A DNA stretch of 64,000 bases from Zingiber officinale (Eukaryota > Streptophyta > Magnoliopsida > Zingiberales > Zingiberaceae), in the NCBI RefSeq assembly GCF_018446385.1, contig NC_055986.1:27897593-27961592 (forward strand). The letters run 5' to 3'. This document shows, piece by piece, positions 10,628 to 22,804 of this stretch. The notes beneath the pieces were generated by a model. The model did no database searches. It was given only the letters and a program-made list of their open reading frames with translations, and had not been told where the DNA came from. Position 1 is the first letter of the stretch. Each line of letters starts with the position of its first letter. The position numbers and the translations under genes are program-made.

Positions 10628-13295
10628 TGTTAGGATGTATACTAAAAGCCTAGCTTTTTGTATGAACATTTATTTTGAAATGAGAATCACATTGGTCAAA
10701 TGTCTGCATTTAGTTAAATGCAGTTGCCCATTTAATTTATATTGAAGATAACATGGTGTGTGGTGTCACACAGAAGATCATGTTATCAGTTTCTTATAAA
10801 TTATAAATAGTAGCTCACAACCAAGATGGATTGGGACAAACCATTGGAATGGTTGTAGTGTAATTTGATATTAGTTTATCTTGACTATAAAATTACACTA
10901 GTACACTATGTGTATATTAAGCAGGACCATTTGAGGTTGTTTCTTTTTATACTGACTGTATAAAAGAATATAACCTCTATTATTATGGATTTGCATATTC
11001 TTAATCCCGATATAATAACAAACACGTATACTTAGTATTTATTTCTTTGATTTATCAATGGGTGAGATTTATTCATTAAATCAATAGGCATGATAAGTTG
11101 GGAAATAATATTATTTATATGGTGTGTTGTTGATTATAGAAGGAAACTGTGTCCTAGTTATCTAGGTTGATGATGTCCCCTTGAGGAGCTCATAAGGATT
11201 GTCATGTAAACCCTGCAGGTGGACTTAGTTCAACATGACAATGAAGTTGAGTGGTACTACTCTTGGAGCTAGATATTAATTAAGTAAGTTGCCAGTAACT
11301 CATTTAATTAATGGGCATTCGATATCTTAAACACAGGGAGATTAATGCACTCATGATAAGAAGGAGCCCATAATATAATATGGGATTGGTGCGGTAGTTC
11401 AATAATGACTCTTTAGTAGTATGAGTTATTATTGATGAACTTGAGTTGGGTGTTCGGGTCGAACACAGGAAGCTCAAGTCCATCGGGAGGCCAAAACCAA
11501 TTCCTCCTCTAGGTCCCTGTTGTAGCCTCTTAAACCATCCACACCTGCTTCCCTATCCAAAATGCATAATTTAGGGTAAAAAAATTACTTTATTAAATTT
11601 GGATATCCACTTTTCAATACATCATATATCAGCTTCCCTAGTTCTTCTCTCTCCTCTATAATATTTAGGGAATGAAATCCATTTCCTAAATTTAGAGAAG
11701 TAATGTTCATAAATGCATAATTTAGGGAATCGATAGGGTAGCTGATGTAAAGATTTTTTAGCTACCCTATCTAAAATTTAAGGTAAAATTTTTTAATAGG
11801 GTATCTGATGTGGATGCTCTTATTAAAAGCCTTTTTATCCACCCAAAGCTCAGCTTCTTACCCAAGCTAGGGTCGACCACATCCTTGCTTGGTGCCCAAG
11901 CAAGGGGCCTGCCAAGCCCATCTTGGTGTCCAAGATGTGGCCGGCCAAGCCTTGCTTGGTGACCAAGCAAGGGGTCGGTCACTAAAGAAATAAAAAGAGA
12001 GATTTTAATTTTTTTAAAATCTTTTCTTTTATAGCAATCTACAAAGGATTAAAAGAGATATTTTAATTTTAAAATATTTCCTTTTTTGAAGTCAGCCACA
12101 TGGTTTTAAAAGAGAGTATTAAATTTTAAAATCTTTCCTTTTTTGTTGCCATCTATAATGATTTAAAAAGAGAGATTTTAATTTTGATAAAACTTTCCTT
12201 TTTTGTAACCATGATTTAGAAGAAGAGAAGTTTAATTTTAAAATCTTTCCTTTTTGTAGACATCTATAATGTTTAAAAGAAAGAGATTTTAATTTTTTTT
12301 TAAAACTTTTCTTTTGTAGCCATTACAATAGGAAATTTAAAAAAGAGAGATTTTAATTATTATTAAAATTTTCTTTTATGCCATGACCAAGGATTATAAA
12401 AGAGAGGTAGAGGGTGCCTTATGGGAATAACACATCTCCATATTTCTCTTGTTCCCTTAGGGTCGAAACCTAAGCTTTCCCTCTTCTCTTTTCCTTGGTG
12501 GCCGACCCTTCTCTCTTTCTCTTCTCCCTTTGTTTTCTTCCCTTAAGGCTAGCGGCACATCAAGCTCCATCTTCTTGTGGCCGGTTTGCTTGGAGGGGAA
12601 GAAGAAGAGAAGGAAGTTTCCTATTTTGGCATTCCTTGGGTGGCCGAAACTTGTAGGCAAAGAAGAAGATTCGGGTGGATTTCATCTTGGTAGATCATCG
12701 CCCACACGACGTCCAAGAGGAGAAGAGGAATACAACAGAAGATCAAAAGGTATTTAGCTGCAAAGAAAGGTATAACTAATTATTTTTTTTCGCTGCATAA
12801 TTAGTTTATGTTCTTTGTATGGATCCTGAAATACCAACACAAGAGGCTATCGATTTTATATTTTGATTTTGTATTTCGATTTTATGTTTCTATTGTGGTC
12901 TCTATAGTTAAACCTAAGGTTACTGTAAGAAGTTTAAATATTCAATTTCTTTGAAAGGCTTTATCTAGGAAGTGGTGGATGATCCCATACCCAAGAAGGC
13001 CGAGTGTCTCACCATGTTTAACCTGGAAGCCAATCTTTGAAATAAATATTTAATCAACTTTTGTAATATGGTTTAACTTCTAAAGAACACATGGATTGAA
13101 CTTGGAGTAAAAATGTTAAGTTCCATTTCCAATCCAAGTTTAACTTATGAAGAACAACTTGGATTAAAAATGTTAAGTTTCATTTGCAATCCAAGTTTAA
13201 CTTCTGTAGAGCACATGGGTTGCTAGGAAAAGTTCTGTGCTTGTACAAATTTTTGTACAGGGGAAACAGAACGAAATTCCGAGTAACACCCAACA
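10628..13295 (+). repeat. 5' LTR of element D
   Basis: 2,668 bp, TGTTAGG to CCCAACA. It exceeds the 3' LTR mainly because of the 287-bp MITE-like insertion at 11533-11819. Palindromes with 8-10-bp arms and TGN loops lie at 11883-11905, 11919-11937 and 11950-11972. TATAAAAG is at 12395-12402. A TGTACAAA/TTTGTACA palindrome at 13242-13259 ends 36 bp before the LTR end. Several AAAAGAGAGATTTTAATTTT units fill 11990-12360. Confidence 0.88.
11533..11819. mobile_element. MITE-like insertion, TTA target duplication
   Basis: 287 bp between TTA at 11530-11532 and TTA at 11820-11822. The ends form an imperfect inverted repeat (left AACCATCCACACC; right, reverse-complemented, GAGCATCCACATC), with further matching CCCTAT and AAATT segments inside. 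The 3' LTR of the same element keeps the uninterrupted site with a single TTA at 30482-30484. A 3-bp TTA duplication fits PIF/Harbinger (Tourist-like) MITEs. There is no coding capacity. Confidence 0.8.
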
Positions 13296-13297
13296 AT

Positions 13298-13309
13298 TGG
13301 TATCAGAGC
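13298..13309 (+). other. Primer-binding site of element D
   Basis: TGGTATCAGAGC two bases after the LTR end at 13295, complementary to initiator Met tRNA. Confidence 0.88.
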
Positions 13310-14407
13310 TAGTTTTCTGCCTCTGTGTGTTTGGTTTTCAGTTAAATTATGCACTTTTCATACATAAATTTAGGCAGGATAATAGTAGGATGTGCAAATA
13401 GATTAACTTTGTGGTTGCAGGCATCCTAGTTCCAACTATTATGACCCTATTGTGTTTATGTGTGATTGGACCCTCGGGCATATTGAGAGCATTTTATGTG
13501 TGTGCATGATTGTAATTATTAAATACAACAGGAGTTGTATTAGTTTTAGGATTTTATATTCTGTTCGATTTAGATTACAGGTGCATTCCCTTGTGGAATA
13601 TAGGATCGATAAATGTAAAATTTTATTTTTGTCGCGGATCATATCCTTGTGAGGCGTGGTGCTATTTGAGGACCAAAGGCGCAACGGAAAAGGGAGCAAG
13701 ATAAACGCGATGACATGACCCATTGGCGGCGGCTAGGGTTAGTGGCACATGGAGGACAGCTATGGATGAGGCCATAATAGTTGAAAAATTATTTTTCATA
13801 TTTATTGTCTTTTATGCTATTTATATATGTTGTGTGTGCGTGCATGTTAAAATTCCTCGCTTTAAATAACTAAGTGGGAGAGGAATTATTTAAAAATTCC
13901 ACGGTCTCCATTACTGGTTTGTAAGTGATGCATTCAAACTTGCGCGTTGGCTTTGAGTGCCTTCCTCCACATCGGATGAGTTTGTTTGCAGATCAATAGA
14001 TCAAACTTCCGTTATGGATGATTATAGGAAATTATTTAGGTTTGTGTGATCTTCTCCATCTGAAGGGGCACAATCCTATTTAATAGACTAAGTATCAAGT
14101 AATGGTATACACTTAGGCACATTTAATAGTATCCTCCCCATCAGAGTCACTACTATTATTTGTGTGATCGAAGAAAAACCAACTATTAATTTTATTTGTC
14201 ATAAAATTAAGTTAACAAGATAATAAAATTAATGGGTAAAACTCTCTCTTATAAATGTTTGAATTTGTATGCATCCACACTATCGTGGCATACAAAATTC
14301 ACGGAATTTTGAGGTGTTGGTGAATTTAAATGATATTGTTTAAGGAATCAATATTATTTTAAATTATAAAGTTTTGACCAAATATTTTGTGATTCTTAGG
14401 ATTTCAA

Positions 14408-16888
14408 ATGGATTTCAATCCTCTTGTTGAGGAATACAAGTTCGTATTTCTTGAGATCTGTTCTAGCGTGCCTGATAAGGATTCTAGTAAAAAGGAGATA
14501 GAGAGACATAGATAATAGGTCAAGGCAGATGAGATGGCGCGGTGTTACATTTTAACTTATATGTCAAATGTGCTACAACATTAGCATCAGGTCATATCCA
14601 CTGCCTATGACATGATGCTCAAGGAACTCTTCGGACACCAAAATCGGGTTGCTAGGCAGGAAGCCATGAGAAACATAATGACGACCACCATGACTGAGGG
14701 GACACCCGTAAGGGATCATATCTTCAAGATGATGGCTCATTTAATGAACTATCCTCGCAGAAACAAGAACAATAAAGGTGTATCTTATTCATTAGTCGTC
14801 GAAACATGTTTAGCGGTGTTATCTACCGATACCTGGTGTGTAGATACGGGAGCCACTGATCATGTCTACAATTCATTGCAGGGGTTCCAGGAAACCCGAC
14901 GACTACATGAAGGGGAAATCACCGTCTACATGGCCAATGCTACGAAAGTGGCGGCTATTACAGTGGGAGATGTTTATTTATCTTTTAATAGAAATAAAAA
15001 ATTGATTTTAAGAAATTGTCTTTACGTACCATGTTTTAGAAAGAACATAATTTCAGTTGCTAAACTATTTATGGATGGATATTCTATTTCTTTTGATAAC
15101 AAAGTAGTTGTCAAGAAAAATATGGTAGTTATCTGTTATGGTACGTTGGTTGGTAATTTGTATACTCTAAATCCAATAACTCCCATGATACAACAAAAGA
15201 AAATTAATAACACATCTTCTAATTCTAATAAGAGAAAGAAACCTTCGAAAATAAACCAAACATATCTTTGACATCTAAGGCTTGGTCATATTAACTTGAG
15301 TAGGATTCAAAGGCTAATAGCCAATGGACCTTTGGGTTCATTAGTGGTGGAAAATTTTTTAACCTGCGAATCTTGCTTGGAAAGAAAATGACCAAGAGAC
15401 CTTTTTAGGTCAAGGGGTATAGAGCCAAAGATGTGTTGGAATTGGTTCATTCTGATTTTTATGGACCTATGACTATCCAGGCAAGAGGTGATTTCAAATA
15501 TTTTGTCTCTTTTATAGATGACTATTCGAGATACTAGTACATTTACTTGATGCGCCGTAAGTCTGAGTGTTTGGATAAGTTCAAAGAATACAAGGCTGAT
15601 GTGGAGAAATGTCATGGTAAAGGTATCAAGACACTACGTTCTGATCGTAGTGGCGAGTACCTCTTAGGAGAGCTTAGGAGTTACTTATCAGAGGCCGGGA
15701 TTCTATCCCAACTGCCTGCACCTAGTACATCTCAACAGAATGGTGTAGCAGAACGAAGGAATAGGACTCTTATGGAAATAGTTAGATCAATGATGAGTTA
15801 TTCAGAATTACCAAATTCGTTTTGGGGATATGCTCTAGAAATGGTAGTGTACATTCTGAACTTGGTACCTTCTAAGTCAGTACCCTCTGCTCCCACAGAA
15901 TTCTGGAATGAGCATAAGCCTAGTCTGAAGCATATTCGGATTTGGGGTAGCCTAGCACATGTGCTGAAGGGAAACACTGTAAGTTGGAATCACGTATAGA
16001 AGTTCGCTTGTTTATGGGTTATCCTAAAGGAACAAAAGGTGGTTTATTTTATAGTCCTAAAGATCAGAAGGTCATTGTTAGCATCAATGCCCAATTTTTA
16101 GAAGAGGGCTATGTAATGAACCACAAGCCCATGAGTAAAATTATTCTTGAAAAATAAGAGAAGACACGTCTACCTTAGTACCAACGGTACAAGATGAGAT
16201 ACCACAAGAAACTGCAACACGTGTCATAAATGATGCACAATTACAAGTAATGTCTCGTCGTAGTGGGAGGTTGTTAGGCAACCTGATAGATTCATGTTTT
16301 TGGGAGAATCTTCATACTTGATCCCTGGTGAACATGAATCTGATCCCTGGATATATGATGAAGCACTCCAAGATAAAGATGCAACATCAGTCTATCTATG
16401 GATTGAAGCAAGCTTCGAGATCTTGGAACATCCGGTTTAATCTTATGGATTTATTCAGTGTCTGGATGAGTCTTGTGTATACAAGAAGAGTGACAGAAAC
16501 GTAGTGGTATTTCTTGTACTATACGTAGATGACATTTTTCTCATTGGCAACAATGTCAAAGTGTTGTCAGACGTAAGGATATGGTTATCCAAGCAGTTTG
16601 ATTTGAAGGATTTGGGAGAATGTGGACATATTCTTGAGATCAAAGTAATAAGGGATCGCAAGAAAAGAATGTTGTGCTTATCCCAAGCTTTATACATCAA
16701 TACTATCCTAGCTTGTTTTAGCATGCAAAACTCCAAGAAAGGTTTTCTACCTTTTCGGCATGGAGTACCTTTATCTAAAGAGATGTGTCCTAAAACATCA
16801 AAGGAGATAGAGGACATGAAGGCAGTTCCTTATGCTTCGGCTGTAGGAAGTCTAATGTATGCAATGCTATGTACGAGACCAGATATTT
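14408..16888 (+). pseudogene. gag-protease-integrase-RT remnant of element D
   Basis: The gag start at 14408 is followed by early stops. An open stretch at 14612-15271 contains part of gag fused directly to the protease region (WCVDTGATDH). Compared with element E, roughly 110 residues are missing, including the CCHC knuckle. Integrase pieces are at 15270-15999, including SDRSGEYLLGEL and QQNGVAERRNRTLMEIVR. The N-terminal reverse transcriptase is missing. The frame resumes near 16390 at IYGLKQASRSWN and contains YVDD in LYVDDIFLIGN (about 16525). LTR G2 interrupts it at 16889. Many stops and frame changes make it non-functional. Confidence 0.88.
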
Positions 16889-17020
16889 TGTAACGCCCGA
16901 AAATTCGCAAAATTATTTTAGAAATATTCTATGATTTTTTTTCTGGAATTTTAGGATATTTTTACAGAATTTTTAGAGTAACGGAAGTAGCAAAAACAAA
17001 TAGAATCGTAAAAGGGTCTA

Positions 17021-17090
17021 GGCGGGAATTGAACCCGAGACCTATGGGTCTTACGACTTAAGGTGAACTCTAGTAACCAGGAGAACCCAG
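17021..17090 (-). other. tRNA-like block inside Gypsy LTR G2
   Basis: The minus strand reads CTGGTTACTAGAG (A-box-like), about 30 nt, then TCGGGTTCAATTCCCGCC (T-arm/B-box-like with a possible stem). It sits 132 bp from the LTR start, as the G1 block sits about 160 bp in. A standard cloverleaf cannot be completed. Confidence 0.45.
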
Positions 17091-18680
17091 CAGGGTCGTG
17101 CTGAAAGGAAAGGGAAACAATTTTATTTAAGTTAGAGTTGGGAGAATTAATTCCTTAAAATAAATAGGGAATTAAGTGAGGAGTTTTAATTTGTATCGTG
17201 ACTTACCTTTCCCTCAAACCCTCACCGCCGCCCCTTCTCCTTTCTCTTCCTCTTCTCGGCGCCAACCACAAGCACGCCTAGGGCTCCATCCCTAGGGTCC
17301 CAAGGGCTCCTTCTGGCAACATCGAGGGTACGAGGACGCTCCTCTCCGCGAGAAGAACGCGTAGACGCGGGAAGATCGTCGAAAGGATCGTCTTCTCCGG
17401 AAATCTAGCAGTAGAATCGTAAGAAAATTAGAGCAGAAGGTAAGAAACCCCTCACCTGCGGTATAAGTAGCTAGTCGTATGTTTGTATGCATTGTTTTAG
17501 CCGTATGCAGATTTTCAGTGATAGGGTGCGAATTAGCGCACACCAAGCGTTCGAGTAAACGCTTAACTCAGTTATATGCCACCATAGGTATTTTAATAGC
17601 TTAGATAAATGCAATAGAAGCATTTTTACAGCTTAATTAGTCTTGCTACAGCTTTTATAGACTAGACGTCCAATGGGTGGGCTTCCACAGTTGCCCCTAG
17701 GTTCAGATAACCTAGTTCTGGGTTTAGGTAACCTAGTAAAAGCAAGACAAGAGCGATTAGCTTATGTTCAGTATTTTACTTTTCAGTGGCACTGTACTGG
17801 ATTAGATATCCATTGGGTTGGGCTCCCATAGTCGTCCCTAGGTTTAAATAACCTAATAACCCTACTAAATTTGGGACTTGCAAACCCGGGTCTAGTTAGG
17901 GATGTGCGCATAGCAAGTACAGTTGTCGGGCCCAGACAGCAGCATGATTATTATTTTAATCTATCTACTAAATAGTTTTCGAAACCTCACGATTAGCTAG
18001 GTGAATTCAGTACAGCTCTAGCATTAGTTAGAATTTGCTCAGTTCAGTTTGTTTGTATCAGTTTAGTTTTCTAATGATACAATGTGATAGCTTATAGTAG
18101 CACTCGATGCCATGACTAGTTTGCTTGTATGTCATGCCATGCTCTTACATGTTCCATGTTCATATGTTTCAAATAGCATGTTTTAAAATATAAATTGCAT
18201 CGTATGCATGTTTTAGTGAGGTAGATGGTTTCTTACTAAGCTCTCAAGCTTACAGATACTCTTTTCCTTATATTGCAGATAAAGGTAAAGGAAAGATGGA
18301 TTAGAGGAGGCTGGAGGTCAATGCGGTGAAGATGTGTGTGGACAAAGGAACTGGAATAAAGATACTTGGGATCTAGCAAACTTGCATTTAACATTTATGA
18401 TTTTAGTTACTTCTTTACCTTTTAGAATGTTTGAGTAGCATGAATTGTGTAGTATGCATTAAGTTGATGTTGGGTAGCACTCCATGAGTAATGTTATGCC
18501 TAGTAGTTCTATTTTTTGTGTTTATAGAGTTGATGCTTGTGGTTTTGGCACGAACCAGTGCTGAAATCAGAGCCCAACTGCGAAATCAGAAATCCCAATC
18601 GATCAGTGGATCGATTGGGAGTCTGGTTCCGCGAACAGTAAGCTTCTGGATCGATCAGCCGATCGATCCAGTCGCGTTCT

Positions 18681-21081
18681 TGTTGGTTGCTACTCGGAAA
18701 ACCTATAGGTTCCACTGTACAAAAATTTTGTACAAAGGTCTGAACCTTTTCCTAGCTACCATGTGTTCTTTTAAATTAAATTTTGGATCGCCTGCGGAAC
18801 TTAACACGTTTGATCCAAAACTTAATCTATTTGTTCTTTTAGGTTTTGACTTGGATCTCCTGCGGAACTTAACACGTTCGACCCAAGTCTCCTTAAGTTA
18901 TTAATTCCATTAAATATTAATTTCCATAAAAGGTTCCCAGTACTGACGTGGCGAGGCACATGACCTTCTTGGATATGGGAGCAACCACCACCGACTAGAC
19001 AAAACCTTTAATAGAAAGCTAATATTTAATTTCCTAAAATAACTTTAGGTTAACCAAAGAGAATAATCAAATCACAAGGAAAAGAAAGAAACAAAAGAAC
19101 ACAACATCGAAAAACATATTCGAAATACTAGAACGTAAGCCTCTTGTATTTGGTATTATTTCCATAAATAACTAGCATGATGCGGAAAAGGAAAAACTAC
19201 TAGTTATACCTTCTAGAAAGACCTCTTGATCTTCTACCGTATTCCTCTTCTAACCTCGGACGTTGTGGGCAACGATCTACCAAGATGAGAAACCACCAAC
19301 CACCTTCTTCTCCTCCAAGCAAGGTTCGGCCACAAAGGAAAACTTCACCAAGGAGAAAAACCAAAATACTAACCAAGCTCCAAGAGATGCTAGCTTCCTC
19401 TCCTTCTTCTTCTTCTTCTCCTAGTAGTATCCGGCCACCACAAGAGCTCCAAGGGAATAGAGATGTTCGGCCACCACAAGAGGAAGAGAGGGAGAGGTTG
19501 GCCGGCCACACCAAGGAACAAAAGAGGGAGAGAAATAATAGATGTTGTATCTCATGAAGGCACCCTCACCCCTTCTTTTATATTCCTTGGCCTAGGCAAA
19601 TTAGGAAATTTAATTACAATAAAATTTCCTCAATTTCCTTGACATGATTTAATTTAGAAAAATAAAATAAATTTTTCAAATCAAACTTCAATGGCCGGCC
19701 ACTTCATTGGAGAACAAATTGGATAAGTTTTAATCAATAATTAAAACTTCCTAATTTGTTTTCGGAAATTTTAAAGTAAAATTTCTCTTTTAAAATCTCT
19801 TCATGGTTGATAAAAGGAAATTTCTATAATTTTAATTTTATCAATATGTGAATAATTTTTAAAGAGAAAATAAAACATCTCTCCAATCTACAAATAAGGA
19901 AAGAGATCTAATCTCTTTCTTTAATCTTTTGTAGATCTTTTACAAGAGAGATATTTTAATTTTAATTCTCTTTAAATTATATCTTCCACATAATAATAAA
20001 AATTAAAATTAAATTTCTTTTTTTTTTTAACTTATTTTGGCCGGCCCCCACTAGCTTGGGTTCAAGCTAGGGCCTGCCACCCAATAATATACCTAGGCCG
20101 ACCCTAGCTTGGTTCCCAAGCTAGCTTGGCCGGCCCCTTATTGGTGGGTATAGAAAGTGGGTATAGGTGGGTATAGAACTCTACAAATAACAGGCTACGA
20201 TAGGGACCGAGAGGAGGAATTGGTTTTGGTCTCCCGATAAAATTAAGCATCCCGTGTTCGCCCCGAACACACAACTTAATTTTATCAATGATAATTCATT
20301 CCACTAGATAACTATCATTGAACTACCGCACCAATCCCAAATTACATTTTTGGGCTCCTTCTTATTATGAGTGTGTTAGTCTCCCTGTGTTTAAGATATC
20401 GAATGTCCACTAATTAAGTGAGTTACTGACAACTTATTTAATTAATATCTAAGTCCAAGAGTAGTACCACTCAACCTTATTATCATGTCGGACTAAGTCC
20501 ACCTGCAGGGTTTAACATGACAATCTTTATGAGCTCCTCTTGAGGACATTATCAACCTAGTATCTCTAGGACACAGTTTCCTTCTATAATCAACAACACA
20601 CACTATAAGTGATACCATTTCCCAACTTATCGGGTTTATTGATTCAACGAACTAAATCTCACCCATTGATAAATTAAAGAAATAAATATCAAATATATGT
20701 GCTTGTTATTACATTAGGATTAAGAGCACACACTTCCATAATAACTGAGGTCTTTGTTTCTTTATAAAGTCAGTATAAAAGAAACGACCTCAAATGGTCC
20801 TACTCAATACACTCTGAGTGTACTAGTGTAATTATACAATCAAGATAAACTGATACTTAATTACACTACGACCTTCTAATGGTTTGTTCCTTTCCATTTT
20901 GGTCGTGAGCCACTGTTTATAATGATAACATCATCTTCTGTATGTGACACCACATACTATGTTATCTACAATATAAATTAATTGAACAACTACAAACAAA
21001 TGTAGATAATTTGACCAAATGTGATTCTTTATTCAAAACAAATGTTTACAAAAGCTTAGGCTTTCAGTATACACTCCAACA
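18681..21081 (-). repeat. 3' LTR of element E
   Basis: 2,401 bp, TGTTGG to CCAACA on the plus strand. It differs from the 5' LTR by a 7-bp insertion near 18930, about 15 extra bases near 19530 and a 12-bp deletion near 20920. A TGTACA-type palindrome is at 18716-18734. CTAGCTTG palindromes are at 20051-20070 and 20104-20124. Confidence 0.9.
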
Positions 21082-21092
21082 ATCTCCCACTT
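21082..21092 (-). other. Polypurine tract of element E
   Basis: Minus-strand AAGTGGGAGAT directly abuts the 3' LTR. Element D has the same tract at 29571-29581. Confidence 0.8.
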
Positions 21093-21137
21093 ATACTAAT
21101 GACTAAGCTGCCATATCTTCTACCATACATCTGATTC

Positions 21138-21512
21138 TCATTCCCTCCACATGCCGATCGAAAGCTTTAGCTGGAAGGGCCTTAGTGAAAGGATCTGCCA
21201 GGTTATCTGCTGATGACAACTTCTCCTCGCTTCACGATATCTCGTATCGTGGTACTTGCGCTCTATATGTTTACTTGCCTTATGAGCTCGTGGTTCCTTC
21301 GAGTTTGCAACTGCACCGCTATTATCACAATAAATTGTGATGATTTTGGGCAAACCAGGAATCACATCTAAGTCCATTAGAAAGTTCCTGAGCCATACTG
21401 CTTCTTTAGCTGCCTCAGAGGCTGCTACATACTCAGCTTCCATGGTTGAGTCCGATACGCATTTCTGCTTAACACTCCTCCATGAAATGGCTCCACCTCC
21501 TAAAGTAAACAC
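21138..21512 (-). pseudogene. RNase H region of element E
   Basis: The 124-aa open stretch includes [20 protein letters not shown] and [15 protein letters not shown], the Copia RNase H signature with catalytic Glu and Asp. RNase H removes template RNA during reverse transcription. The N-terminal part (GYADSDF-like) lies upstream at about 21513-21590 in another frame, so the domain is split by a frameshift. The C-terminus also runs into frame changes before the polypurine tract. Confidence 0.85.
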
Positions 21513-21777
21513 ATAGCCAGATGTAGACTTCTTGTTATCCCTATCGATTGGAAATCGAATGCGTAACCCATAGGGAGCGGATCGTCGCTTGGTAAACTAG
21601 CATATAATCTCTAGTCCTTCTCGGTACTTTAATATATGCTTTACCGATCAATGTCCTTGTCCGAGTTACTCGATATCTGTGCCCATGGTAAAGCAGATAT
21701 CGGGTCTCGTACTAAGCATTGCATACATTAGGCTTCCTACAGCAAGCATAAGGAAATGCTTTCATGTCCTCTATCTC

Positions 21778-22338
21778 TTACGATGTCTTTGGAGACATCT
21801 CTTTAGATAGAGCTACTCCATGTCTAAAAGGTAAGAAACCTTTCTTGGAATCCTGCATGCTAAAACGAGCAAGGATTGTATCTATATATGAAGCTTGGGA
21901 TAGACATAACATTCTCTTCTTACGATCCCTTATAACTTTGATCCCAAGAATGTGTGCACAATCTCCTAAGTCCTTCATATCAAATTGTTTGGACAACCAT
22001 ACCCTTACGTCTGATAATACCTTGACATTGTTGCCAATTAACAAAATATCATCTACGTATAGTACAAGAAATACCACCACGTTTCCGTTACACTTCTTAT
22101 ATACACAAGACTCATCCGGACTTTGAATAAATCCATATGACTGGATTACTTCATTAAACCGGATGTTCCAAGATCTTGAAGCTTGCTTTAATCCATAAAT
22201 GGACCGATTGAGCTTGCACACTAGATGCTCTTTGCCTTTTTCAATAAATCCTTCTGGTTGCTTCATATGGATGTTCTCTTCAAGACTTCCATTAAGGAAA
22301 GCTATCTTGACATCCATTTGCCAAATCTCATAATCCAT
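21778..22338 (-). pseudogene. Reverse transcriptase region of element E
   Basis: The 186-aa open stretch contains the QMDVKIAFLNG motif (first catalytic Asp at residue 9), IYGLKQASRSW, and YVDD at residues 95-98 (FLVLYVDDILLIGN). Upstream sequence to about 22560 carries the start of the domain (CKWI, KARLVAKG, DYEETFSP-like pieces) with stops and frame changes. A stop after SPKTS separates it from RNase H. It would copy element RNA into DNA if intact, but it is not intact here. Confidence 0.87.
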
Positions 22339-22804
22339 ATGAGCAAAGAATGGATAAGAGTATCCGGATAGACTTAAGCATGGCTCCGGTGAAAAGGTTT
22401 CCTCATAATCGATTCCCTCTTTACGAGTGTACCCTTTCGCAACAAGCCTAGCTTTGAAGGTTTCTACCTTCCGTCATCCCTCTTTTCATTTTGTAGATCC
22501 ACTTGCATCCAACGGCTTTTACACCATCGTGGTTCTACAAGCTCCCGGACCTTATTAGAGTACATAGACTCTATTTCAGAATTCATTGCCTTTTGCCAAG
22601 ATGTTGCATCTATATCTTGGAGTGCTTCGTCATATGTTCGTGGATCAGTTCATGTTTACCCGGATCAAGTCCAAGACTCTCCCAAAACATGAATCTTCAG
22701 TGCCTTACAACCCTCCCACTACGACGAGGCACCGTCTGTGGTTGTGTATCATGTGTGACACGTGTTGCAGTCTCTTGTGGTACTTCATCTTGTACTGTCG
22801 GTAC

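Noticed and set aside
12457-12757. Short ORFs (MPTSFGHPRN-type and its antisense), nearly repeated at 30999-31299
   Set aside because: Same position in element D's two LTRs, downstream of the TATA box. This is leader RNA sequence, not a protein gene.
18491-18904. 137-aa ORF spanning 18491-18904
   Set aside because: It crosses the G2-element E junction at 18681, so it is a chance fusion of two LTRs.
19200-19557. Pro/Ser- and Gly-rich ORFs, repeated at 26682-27054 and 33255-33717
   Set aside because: Equivalent positions in the LTRs of E and F; low-complexity U3/R sequence read in different frames.
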